In this document: in pieces, positions 1 through 6,129 of the stretch
Layout of the letters: every line of letters starts with the position of its first letter
Position numbering within the stretch: the stretch's first letter is position 1
Assembly (NCBI GenBank): GCA_002495735.1
Contig: DAGM01000066.1
Span: 705 to 7,062, forward strand
From: Euryarchaeota archaeon UBA54
GTDB lineage: Archaea; Thermoplasmatota; Poseidoniia; Poseidoniales; Thalassarchaeaceae
Reading direction: 5' to 3'
DNA: 6,358 nucleotides
Translations under genes and position numbers: made by a program
The notes under the pieces: generated by a model
Seen by the model: the letters and a program-made list of their open reading frames with translations, nothing else
Database searches by the model: none
What the model was told of the DNA's origin: nothing

Positions 1-807
1 TTCGTTGACTACATCGCTGTCCCAAAGAGTGACCCTACGGTGCACTCTGCGCTGGGCTCCTCACTCTCTGAGGGTTGCCAGATGGCCAGAGTGACTCTTG
101 CTGGAGGTGAAACGGCTACCCTTCCAGGAATTGTAATCGAACTAGACCTCTCTGGAACGGCTCTCGGGTGGTTCCCTGCGGGACATGCGATTACCGGGGA
201 CAGATTAGAGTCAGGGGATGTTTTGATTGGGCTTCCAAGCAGCGGTCTGCACTCCAACGGATACACCTTGGTCAGAGCGGTGCTCAAACGCTCCGGCGCC
301 CCCCTCGAGGGGACTGTTCCATTCGACGTCGATGGCGATGGTCGGATAGTCAAGTGGGCCGAAGCGGAAGAAATCACTCTGGGCGAAGTCCTACTGAATC
401 CGACTAGGATTTACGTAGATCCGCTCGTCGACCTAGTGTTGGCATGCAGAGAAGGCAAGGGGCCTTGCCCGTCCAAGGACCTCAAGGCGATGGCTCACAT
501 TACCGGAGGCGGTCTCTCTAACCTGCTCAGGTTGCATGACAGTCTTGGCTGGCATATAGATGACCCTCTGCCGGTGCATCCAGAATTCTCGTGGATAGCA
601 GATGTCGGCTCCGTAGGCAGCAGAGAGATGCATCGCACCTTCAACATGGGGATGGGGATGGTGCTAGCTGTATCGGAAGAAATTGCTGAGGCGGTTACGG
701 ATTGGCTGTCAGAGAGACTTCCGGGGACGCGCAGAGTGGGTTCAGTGAACGACAATGGCAGAAGAGTGACTCATCCAGACCCAAGTGTCGTTTTCGAGCA
801 CTACTGA
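1..807 (+). CDS. purM: Phosphoribosylformylglycinamidine cyclo-ligase (AIR synthase), 5' end cut by window
   Basis: PurM closes the imidazole ring of FGAM with ATP to give 5-aminoimidazole ribonucleotide, the fifth step of de novo purine synthesis, in the cytosol. The reading frame is open from base 1 to a TGA at 805-807, giving 268 residues. Complete PurM proteins are about 340 residues, so roughly 70 N-terminal residues, including most of the ATP-binding N-terminus, lie outside the window. Visible family motifs are GGETATLPGIV, which follows the substrate/ATP-binding strand, then GDVLIGLPSSGLHSNGY at the start of the C-terminal domain, MAHITGGGLSNLL, and the NMGMGMVL strand near the C-terminus. 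The order and spacing match the AIR synthase family rather than its relatives PurL, SelD or HypE. trm1 follows on the same strand after 50 bases, so co-transcription is possible. Identity is secure; only the start is unseen. Confidence 0.95.
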   Translation, partial: FVDYIAVPKSDPTVHSALGSSLSEGCQMARVTLAGGETATLPGIVIELDLSGTALGWFPAGHAITGDRLESGDVLIGLPSSGLHSNGYTLVRAVLKRSGAPLEGTVPFDVDGDGRIVKWAEAEEITLGEVLLNPTRIYVDPLVDLVLACREGKGPCPSKDLKAMAHITGGGLSNLLRLHDSLGWHIDDPLPVHPEFSWIADVGSVGSREMHRTFNMGMGMVLAVSEEIAEAVTDWLSERLPGTRRVGSVNDNGRRVTHPDPSVVFEHY

Positions 808-857
808 GTGAGGCTTGCAATCGTCAATGCCTTGTGCGATAATCATCTCGGGCCGAC

Positions 858-2189
858 ATGGATGCTACGGAGCCCGAAGGCTGGCCTGGTGTGCTGCACC
901 GCGAAGGACGTACCCTGTGCAGGCTGGCCCGTAATCCAAACGAATTGGGGGCAGGGCCGGCTGCGAAGGGGCAGGGTGCTGTGTTCCACAATCCGGCGAT
1001 GGCTGGGAGCAGGACCCGTAGTGTGCTGCTGCTACAGCATTGCATCGAGGCGGGGCTGTTGGGAGATGGCTCAATCTACGCATTAGATGGGCTGTCGGCC
1101 ACCGGACTGAGGGCCAGACGCTGGTTGAACGAGTTGCCAGCACAGAGTGCGGCCCGCATCAGTGCGACTATGGGGGACATGGATCCAGTGGCCCTCGACT
1201 GGGCTATGTGTTGCCATGAGGAGTTCCCGACAGAGCACGGAGAAGGGGAGTTGCTACCGCATCTGGGCGACCTGCGCAAGAGCGTACTGGAGCACGGACG
1301 GCACTGGGTTGACATCGATCCATACGGTTCCCCTCTGCCGTTCCTCGACACCGCTATTCAGTCATTAGCCAGAAGAGGTGTTGCTGAGATTAGCGCCACC
1401 GATAGCGCTGCCCTGACCGGCTCTTCGAAAAGCGCTTTACTGCGCCGCTACGGGGCGCGTGTGAGGACCGATGGACTGGCACATGACTCCGGCCTCAGGG
1501 TGCTGCTGGCGACAGTAGCTAGGACTGCTGCACGGCACGAGCGTTCGATCGAGCCCCTTCTCTCGATATGGGATTCTCACCACCTCAGAGTCTCGGTACG
1601 TGTTCTACGTGGGGTAGAGGGTGCTAACAACGTCGAGGGTTCTCTCGGATGGAGGGTGGCTTCACCCACTGCAAAAGAGGTCTCCTCATCTATCGAGTCC
1701 GGCCTACAACCGGAGACTTCGCTCGACTCGCTGCCCATGCACTGCTTCCTACCGCTCTCTCACCCCGTTGACCGCTCCGACAAGCGCATCTCCGGACCGA
1801 TGTGGATAGGCTCAGTGGGCCGGACCGAGGCGATGGTCTCGATGACCGAGGAGCGTGCGCTTGAGCTATGCGGCCCCAACGCCATCGAGGACGACCCGGT
1901 TGGCTGGTCGGAGAGGGATTTCGAGTACGAGCGCAGGAGGGTGACTCGCAGTGTCAGGCACATCTCGGAGGAATCGGGAGTCATTGATGCCCCGCACCTC
2001 ATCCTAGTAGACGATCTGGCGAGCTGGCTCGGTTCGGGCTCGCCACCTAGTCCCAGCGTCATGGCAGAGGCACTCCGTCAAGCAGATCACAGAGCAGCAG
2101 TGGCGCACTATGGCAAGCCATCTTTCCGGACCGATGCGCCTTGGGATGACATCGTGAGGACCTCGAGAGAGGTTCACCCACCGATGTAG
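858..2189 (+). CDS. trm1: tRNA (guanine(26)-N2)-dimethyltransferase Trm1
   Basis: Trm1 is a SAM-dependent enzyme that makes N2,N2-dimethylguanosine at tRNA position 26; it is typical of archaea and eukaryotes. In this 443-residue protein the Trm1 signatures run in order: VFHNPAMA (residues 42-49), SAM-binding ALDGLSATGLR (75-85), the acidic GDMDP turn (106-110), GDLR (137-140), the catalytic DIDPYGSP motif (152-159), TDSAALTG (181-188), GPMWIG opening the C-terminal domain (313-318), and a C-terminal HYGKPSFRTDAPW segment matching the family's usual ending. ATG 858 is the first ATG after an in-frame TAA at 840-842. No strong Shine-Dalgarno site or TATA box precedes it, so it may share the purM transcript. 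Oddities: it is longer than the roughly 380 residues usual in archaea, and the stretch before GPMW (about 251-312) has one cysteine (C296) where many Trm1 proteins carry paired cysteines. Its 3' end overlaps moaA by 16 bases. Confidence 0.93.
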   Translation: MDATEPEGWPGVLHREGRTLCRLARNPNELGAGPAAKGQGAVFHNPAMAGSRTRSVLLLQHCIEAGLLGDGSIYALDGLSATGLRARRWLNELPAQSAARISATMGDMDPVALDWAMCCHEEFPTEHGEGELLPHLGDLRKSVLEHGRHWVDIDPYGSPLPFLDTAIQSLARRGVAEISATDSAALTGSSKSALLRRYGARVRTDGLAHDSGLRVLLATVARTAARHERSIEPLLSIWDSHHLRVSVRVLRGVEGANNVEGSLGWRVASPTAKEVSSSIESGLQPETSLDSLPMHCFLPLSHPVDRSDKRISGPMWIGSVGRTEAMVSMTEERALELCGPNAIEDDPVGWSERDFEYERRRVTRSVRHISEESGVIDAPHLILVDDLASWLGSGSPPSPSVMAEALRQADHRAAVAHYGKPSFRTDAPWDDIVRTSREVHPPM

Positions 2190-3184
2190 GACATCTCGAC
2201 CCGGGGCAGGGCTGCCGTCTCCTCAGAGCGAATCTCGCTGTAGCGGTCATCGCGCCTCGACCAGATTGCCGAAATCGCATCACTTAGGGCAGGGCCTTCA
2301 GTTCCATTGTGAATGATGGCCCTGAGATCATGGCCCCCGGAGGCGAACAAGCAGGTGTGCAACATCCCGTCGGCGGACAGACGCGCACGCACGCAACCAC
2401 CGCAGAACGGCTCGCTGACCGACGAGATGAATCCGATTTCGCCCGAGCCATCGGAATGGGCCCAGCGACGAGCGACATCGCTCGGTCTCTGGGACTCCAC
2501 TGAGACCAGATCAAACTCGCCCTGTAGATGAGTCAGGATGTCTGCGGAAGGCACCACCTGACCGAGTTGCCATCCGTTCGTTCTGCCAACATCCATGTAC
2601 TCGATGAAGCGTACTGTGACCCCGGTCCCGCGGAAGTGACGGACCAGCGGGATCACCTCAGTCTCGTTGACTCCACGCTGCACCACGCAGTTCACCTTGA
2701 GCGGAGTGAGTCCGGCTTCCAAGGCTGCTTCGATGCCATCGAGCACGGTACCAACGGGGATATTGCTGTCAGACATCTGAGAGTGTACCTCGGGGTCGAG
2801 GGCGTCGAGGCTGACGGTGACCCTGTCCAAGCCAGCCTCGGCAAGCTTGGCGGCCTGTTGGGGCAGCAGTGATGCGTTGGTTGTCAGTGCGACCTCCAAA
2901 CCGGTACCTGAGAGTCTCGAGATTAGTTCATGCAAGTCTGGTCGGAGCAGAGGTTCACCTCCAGTGATGCGTACCTTCTCGAGACCCAGTGGTTTGCAGG
3001 CGGCCACCACCTTCTCAATCTCCGGGAATGAGAGGTAGGCGCGGCGCGGTAGGAAGGTGTGCTGTTCTCCAAAGCGCTCCCGGGGCATGCAATACCTGCA
3101 TCTGAAATTGCACCTATCGGTGACCGAAATCCGCAGGTCCTTTAGCGGTCTGCCCAGTCTGTCGACGACTTCGGAATCGTTCAC
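2174..3184 (-). CDS. moaA: GTP 3',8-cyclase MoaA (radical SAM, molybdenum cofactor biosynthesis)
   Basis: MoaA converts GTP to 3',8-cyclo-7,8-dihydro-GTP, the first step of molybdopterin synthesis, using radical SAM chemistry and two 4Fe-4S clusters. All hallmarks are present in 336 residues: the N-terminal DRLGRPLKDLRISVTDRC segment, the radical SAM CxxxCxxC motif (C25, C29, C32), the SAM-contacting GGEP (75-78), the second-cluster cysteines C261, C264 and C278 in FCGGCVRARL...CLF, and the conserved C-terminal Gly-Gly pair (335-336). The length is normal for the family. The start is GTG at 3182-3184; it gives the usual short N-terminus and leaves 86 bases to the divergent nfuA start. The stop lies inside the end of trm1 on the other strand. 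No other moa, moe or mob gene is in the window, so it is separated here from the rest of its pathway. The enzyme looks fully active. Confidence 0.96.
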   Translation of the reverse strand: MNDSEVVDRLGRPLKDLRISVTDRCNFRCRYCMPRERFGEQHTFLPRRAYLSFPEIEKVVAACKPLGLEKVRITGGEPLLRPDLHELISRLSGTGLEVALTTNASLLPQQAAKLAEAGLDRVTVSLDALDPEVHSQMSDSNIPVGTVLDGIEAALEAGLTPLKVNCVVQRGVNETEVIPLVRHFRGTGVTVRFIEYMDVGRTNGWQLGQVVPSADILTHLQGEFDLVSVESQRPSDVARRWAHSDGSGEIGFISSVSEPFCGGCVRARLSADGMLHTCLFASGGHDLRAIIHNGTEGPALSDAISAIWSRRDDRYSEIRSEETAALPRVEMSYIGG

Positions 3185-3234
3185 GTTTCGGCGTGGGGTG
3201 TCTTGATGATGAGGCTTGCCTGCACGCGGACAGG

Positions 3235-3242
3235 TTGAATAG
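3235..3242 (+). promoter_or_regulatory. Weak TATA-like box, candidate nfuA promoter
   Basis: The short AT-rich stretch TTGAATAG lies in the 86-base divergent region between moaA and nfuA. Its centre is about 32 bases before the nfuA ATG at 3271, close to the spacing of the better TATA-like box before the gene starting at 4738. That would imply a very short leader. The match to an archaeal TATA box is poor, and no comparable box is seen for moaA on the other strand. Confidence 0.2.
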
Positions 3243-3270
3243 AGGGCTGCACCGGACGGCTATTGAGACC

Positions 3271-3834
3271 ATGCTGAGCATCAGTCCGAAGGCGCGTGAG
3301 ATGCTGGACCAGTTCGCAGATCAGGCAGAAGAGGCGAGTGGGCTCGTGCTCAGGGTCGAGATAGTTGGAAGGGGGCCCAAGGGATTCCTGTACGACCTTC
3401 AGTTCATTGGCTCCGATGATCGCAAGGAGAACGACATCGAATTGGAGATCGAGGGCATGAAGGTGTTCGTCGCAGCCAGAAGCGCTCAGTACCTCGAGGG
3501 TACCACGCTTGACTACAAGGAGACGTTGATGGGTGGCGGCTTCAGTTTTGACAATCCCAATCCACTATGGGTGGACGAGCTCTCCAAGGCGGTCGCAGAG
3601 ATCATTGCCAGCGAGGTCAACCCGGTGGTCGCTTCGCACGGCGGACATGTCGACCTGATAGGAGTGGATGACGGCAAGGCCATTATCGCCTTCGGGGGTG
3701 GCTGTCAGGGCTGTGGCATGGTGGATGTGACTCTCAAACAGGGGGTCGAGGTCATGATCAAGGACAATGTTCCGGGGATTTCTGAGGTGGTCGACGCCAC
3801 TGATCACGCAGCAGGTACAAATCCGTTTTACTAG
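3271..3834 (+). CDS. nfuA: Fe-S cluster carrier NfuA (degenerate A-type domain plus NifU C-terminal domain)
   Basis: This 187-residue protein resembles bacterial NfuA from end to end (E. coli NfuA is 191 residues), a carrier that passes 4Fe-4S clusters to target enzymes. Residues 1 to about 95 form a HesB/IscA-like domain (starting MLSISPKA, ending near MGGGFSFDNPNPLW) without a single cysteine, as in the degenerate A-type domain of NfuA. Residues about 101-187 are the Nfu domain: INPVVASHGGHV-like segment EVNPVVASHGGHV, then FGGGCQGCGMVDVTLK with cluster-binding C145 and C148, and the DHAAGTNPFY ending that parallels NfuA's HxxGxxxYY tail. I chose ATG 3271 because translation then begins at the conserved domain edge; the frame stays open upstream to a GTG at 3193, but those 26 residues look unrelated. 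It diverges from moaA, which encodes a two-cluster Fe-S enzyme. Its stop is 2 bases from the PAC2 stop on the other strand. Confidence 0.92.
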   Translation: MLSISPKAREMLDQFADQAEEASGLVLRVEIVGRGPKGFLYDLQFIGSDDRKENDIELEIEGMKVFVAARSAQYLEGTTLDYKETLMGGGFSFDNPNPLWVDELSKAVAEIIASEVNPVVASHGGHVDLIGVDDGKAIIAFGGGCQGCGMVDVTLKQGVEVMIKDNVPGISEVVDATDHAAGTNPFY

Positions 3835-3836
3835 AG

Positions 3837-4607
3837 TCAGCGGACCATCGGAACGTCGTCCTCATCGTCATCATCACCGGGAGCGGGCAGCGCCATCGCT
3901 TGGGCCCTCTCGAATGCCTCCCTGACTCTCTCCTCGATGTTTCGCGCATCGTCGAGCAGTCCCTGAACAGGAATCTCGCGGTCCATCAGCTCGCTCAGAC
4001 CCTCAACGGCAATCAGTGCGGCTCTGGCGTCGGGGTACATCGGGTTGCACTCGGCAAGCAAGGCCGTCACGTCCAACCCTCTGCGCTCGCCTTCGGCAAT
4101 CAGATAGCCGGTAATACCGGCGACTATGCCTTGCTGGATCTGTTGGATACCGGCATCGTCAAGTTGGTCGCGACTCATCCGTGTAGATGCGACTCCCCAC
4201 AAATCACTATCCTCCTTGATACCCAAATCATTGCTGACCACACCGTCGATTACGATGAGTCGGTCGAAACCGCCCTTGGTGAACCACTCCATGACGGTCT
4301 CACCAAAATACACGTCATTCTCGCTGGGAAACTGTATCTCTGCTGTGAACACGCCTATGCCGTCCCCCTGATACACCCTAACAGGATGCTTAGGAACCGA
4401 GTCGTGAATTAGTGCGATGGCGGGGAACTTCGGGTGCATCACCGTGCCCATTGGACTGAGCTCTAAGGTCTGGATGAGATGTGAGGTGGCGATGACCCCC
4501 ACAGAGCCAACAGTGGAGAAACCACAGATTGCGGTACCGCCCAAGCGATTCGGGTCCGCATCAGCATGCAATACGAGGGGGTAGGCGCCGCTCGAGTACT
4601 CGTCCAT
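3837..4607 (-). CDS. PAC2 family protein (proteasome assembly chaperone-like)
   Basis: The protein is 256 residues from ATG 4607. It shows the PAC2 layout: a nucleotide-fold-like first strand and loop ICGFSTVGSVG (27-37), then TSHLIQTLEL, FPAIALIHDSVP, HPVRVYQGDGIGVFTAEIQFP-type strands (74-94), LIVIDGVV (117-124), and a C-terminal block ECNPMYPDARAALIAVEGLSELM (186-208) typical of archaeal family members. Archaeal PAC2 proteins such as PbaA/PbaB assist or bind 20S proteasome assembly; many others are uncharacterised, so the exact role is open. The tail is unusual: an acidic DDDDEDD run followed by VPMVR, with no hydrophobic-Tyr-X ending. An upstream in-frame GTG at 4643 would add 12 residues. 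I prefer 4607 because it is an ATG and a TATA-like TTCAATAAT lies 26 bases upstream, inside the longer reading. The family call is firm; the partner is inference. Confidence 0.85.
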   Translation of the reverse strand: MDEYSSGAYPLVLHADADPNRLGGTAICGFSTVGSVGVIATSHLIQTLELSPMGTVMHPKFPAIALIHDSVPKHPVRVYQGDGIGVFTAEIQFPSENDVYFGETVMEWFTKGGFDRLIVIDGVVSNDLGIKEDSDLWGVASTRMSRDQLDDAGIQQIQQGIVAGITGYLIAEGERRGLDVTALLAECNPMYPDARAALIAVEGLSELMDREIPVQGLLDDARNIEERVREAFERAQAMALPAPGDDDDEDDVPMVR

Positions 4608-4628
4608 GGACTGTCCCCCCAATCGAAG

Positions 4629-4637
4629 ATTATTGAA
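4629..4637 (-). promoter_or_regulatory. TATA-like box, candidate promoter of the PAC2 gene
   Basis: On the minus strand TTCAATAAT is centred about 26 bases before the ATG at 4607. That is the normal archaeal TATA-to-start-site distance and would give a leaderless transcript beginning at the ATG. A G-run (GGGGGG) sits between the box and the start but is a poor Shine-Dalgarno match. If real, this box excludes the GTG at 4643 as the start. Confidence 0.35.
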
Positions 4638-4702
4638 TCCCACGATGAAGAGATGTCGATAATGCCTCTGATTCGCTACTCTGACTGTTAAGGAACGCTG
4701 CG

Positions 4703-4710
4703 ATAAATTA
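4703..4710 (+). promoter_or_regulatory. TATA-like box, candidate promoter of the winged-helix/pentapeptide unit
   Basis: ATAAATTA is the most AT-rich 8-base run in the divergent region and resembles an archaeal TATA box. Its centre is about 32 bases before the ATG at 4738, so transcription would start near 4733, leaving a leader of about five bases. The in-frame ATG at 4717 would then lie upstream of the transcript start, which argues for the 4738 start. Confidence 0.42.
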
Positions 4711-4737
4711 ACACCGATGGAGCGTTGCGGGACCTAT

Positions 4738-5271
4738 ATGACTGGAGTCGGCAGCAGTGGAGTGGGCAGAATCTACATCAAGGCTGGATCTGAAGAGATT
4801 GACCTCTCAGGCTCAGCCCGCGAAGTCAATGACGCTTGGCTCAATATCACCAAGCAGGACACTTGGCAGTCTACTCTCTCAAGGATTCGCCTAGCCAGAC
4901 AGGAGGCCATCGATCGGGCTCGCGAAGTGGCGCTCAAGTCGGGAATTCCGGAACGTGGGTCTGCCTTCAAGCGCCTCATGGACACCTGCGATATCAACAA
5001 GAAGAGCGATGTGATACTCGCAGCCATCCATTACCTAAGATCTGTTGAGAAAGAGGTTGACACACCTCCTAGAGACATCAAGAGGCTGATAGTCCAGAGT
5101 GAGAAGTGGGAAGAGGGGGAGATCGATAAGTGGAACATGTCACTGTACATCAACAGGATGCTGGAGGGAGGGAAAGCGCTACTCGAGTACCCCGGTAATC
5201 AACCAGAGAAGAATCGTTTCGTGGTACTAACCGATGCCGGTCTCGACCATCTCGAGAACATGTCGCTGTGA
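4738..5271 (+). CDS. Unrecognised protein with probable C-terminal winged-helix domain
   Basis: I do not recognise this 177-residue protein. Residues 10-35 (GRIYIKAGSEEIDLSGSARE) look like a beta-hairpin leading into a helix. Residues about 36-68 are helical and charged. From about 85 to 172 the pattern resembles a winged helix-turn-helix: a first helix KKSDVILAAIHYL, a second DTPPRDIKRLIVQ, a recognition-helix-like MSLYINRMLEGG, then a wing ending in the FVVLTDAGLDHL strand-turn-helix. This is the usual order in archaeal regulators and in domains that read a ligand or a partner protein, so DNA binding is not proven. There is no signal peptide or membrane segment. I chose ATG 4738 over ATG 4717 because of the TATA-like box at 4703-4710. 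The pentapeptide gene follows 9 bases after the stop in the same frame, so the two are probably co-transcribed. Confidence 0.72.
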   Translation: MTGVGSSGVGRIYIKAGSEEIDLSGSAREVNDAWLNITKQDTWQSTLSRIRLARQEAIDRAREVALKSGIPERGSAFKRLMDTCDINKKSDVILAAIHYLRSVEKEVDTPPRDIKRLIVQSEKWEEGEIDKWNMSLYINRMLEGGKALLEYPGNQPEKNRFVVLTDAGLDHLENMSL

Positions 5272-5280
5272 GTTGAGCCT

Positions 5281-5667
5281 GTGACTGAATCCGCTAAGGA
5301 TCTGTCTTACACCTCGCATGTAGGTCGGGATCTGCGTGAGGTCAATCTCTCGAACGCCGATTTGCGGCGCGCCATCTTCGATGGTGCTGACCTCGAGAAA
5401 GCAAACCTGTCGGGCAGCGACCTGCGTGACGCCTCGCTGAAGCGGGCCAATCTGAAGATGGCGTCGCTGGACGGCGCCGACCTGCGAGGGGCGCGGATGA
5501 TTAAGGCCAACCTAGGACTCTCTAACTTGCAAGGAGCTCGTCTTGATGGCGCCGACATGAGGGGGATTCGAGGTAAGTATGCCATCTGGCGGGACGCCAA
5601 CTGGTGGGATGCGACTATGGATGAGTCGTTGAGTAAAGCGCTCTCCAAGAAGTGGCCGAGAAAGTAG
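5281..5667 (+). CDS. Pentapeptide-repeat protein
   Basis: The 128-residue product is almost entirely pentapeptide repeats of the A(D/N)LXX type. With Leu as the central residue, the register runs unbroken from about residue 16 to 95 (central residues 18, 23, 28 and so on to 93), about 16 repeats. A degenerate stretch follows to about 115, in which Trp (103, 108) and Met (113) fill the central position, then a basic tail ending KKWPRK. Such proteins fold as a right-handed quadrilateral beta-helix of four repeats per turn, so about four to five coils here. Some members (MfpA, Qnr) mimic DNA and protect gyrase, but this one is short and has no feature that assigns that role. The start is GTG at 5281, 9 bases after the upstream TGA and in the same frame; no better start exists downstream before the repeats. 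No signal peptide is visible, so it is probably cytosolic. Confidence 0.88.
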   Translation: MTESAKDLSYTSHVGRDLREVNLSNADLRRAIFDGADLEKANLSGSDLRDASLKRANLKMASLDGADLRGARMIKANLGLSNLQGARLDGADMRGIRGKYAIWRDANWWDATMDESLSKALSKKWPRK

Positions 5668-6084
5668 TCATTCAGGTGCCATCTTGGCAAGGCCATCTCG
5701 CATCCATTCGGGGACTCTGACTTTCTCCTTGACATTGTTCATGTCGACACATACTGTGACCTGATCCGAGGTCCAGCACAGTACATCGTCCTGATTGCGG
5801 AACTCGTATCTCCACGAGATAGACGTGTTGCCTATGCGTGGGACTGTTATGGTGCAGTGCACGGTGTCACCATAGGCCAGAGGGTGGAGGAACTGAGCGT
5901 CGCTATGCACCAGAGGGAATCCAAGACCATGCTCATGCAGGATAACGTTGTAGTGCATGCCGCATGAGTGCTCCCAAGACTCCTCATAGAACCGGTGAGC
6001 GAGGTCCCAGAACTGAGGGTAGTAGATGATTCGAGCTAGGTCTACCATCGGAAAGTCGACACGGCGTTGCGAGGTGAATGCCAT
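5668..6084 (-). CDS. Acyl-CoA thioesterase, 4-hydroxybenzoyl-CoA thioesterase (hotdog) family
   Basis: The protein is 138 residues, the normal size of a single hotdog-fold thioesterase of the 4HBT/YbgC group, which hydrolyses acyl- or aryl-CoA thioesters. Its N-terminus RVDFPMVDLARIIYYPQFWDL aligns by eye with the 4HBT active-site segment VxFxxxDxxGIVxYPxY. Asp15 falls on the catalytic aspartate (Asp17 of Pseudomonas 4HBT), although the following glycine is Arg18 here. The long helix (about 24-40), the FPLVHSDAQFLHPLAYGDTV strand pair (56-75) and the central strands SISWRYEFRNQDDVLCWTSDQVTVCVD (88-114) complete the fold. The start is ATG 6084; upstream there is only a faint TTCAA about 27 bases away and no clear Shine-Dalgarno site. 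Its TGA directly abuts the pentapeptide gene's TAG. The substrate cannot be read from sequence, and no fatty-acid or aromatic pathway gene is beside it. Confidence 0.86.
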   Translation of the reverse strand: MAFTSQRRVDFPMVDLARIIYYPQFWDLAHRFYEESWEHSCGMHYNVILHEHGLGFPLVHSDAQFLHPLAYGDTVHCTITVPRIGNTSISWRYEFRNQDDVLCWTSDQVTVCVDMNNVKEKVRVPEWMRDGLAKMAPE

Positions 6085-6129
6085 GTTGCAGCCTCGGGGG
6101 GTTCGTGCTTGAACGCTCCCTTACTGTAG

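Noticed and set aside
808..1086. Open frame starting with GTG directly after the purM stop, 92 codons
   Set aside because: It runs through the start of trm1 in another frame, has no recognisable motif, and its product is rich in Cys, Arg and Trp as expected of an out-of-frame reading of GC-rich coding DNA.
2528..2872. 114-codon frame on the + strand opposite moaA
   Set aside because: It is wholly antisense to strongly conserved MoaA sequence and shows no domain pattern or promoter.
3193..3270. 26-residue N-terminal extension of NfuA from a GTG start
   Set aside because: The residues look unlike any NfuA N-terminus, a TATA-like box falls inside them, and translation from ATG 3271 begins exactly at the conserved domain.
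3900..4412. 170-codon frame on the + strand opposite the PAC2 gene
   Set aside because: It is antisense to the PAC2 core motifs; its length comes from complementary codon bias. No family motif is visible.
5328..5565. Short periodic DNA repeats within the pentapeptide gene as a minisatellite
   Set aside because: The 15-base periodicity follows from the pentapeptide protein repeats; the copies differ at the DNA level and stay in frame.
5307..5735. 142-codon frame on the - strand opposite the pentapeptide gene
   Set aside because: It mirrors the pentapeptide repeats, giving a periodic Ser/Arg/Ala pattern, and it overlaps the thioesterase end in a different frame.
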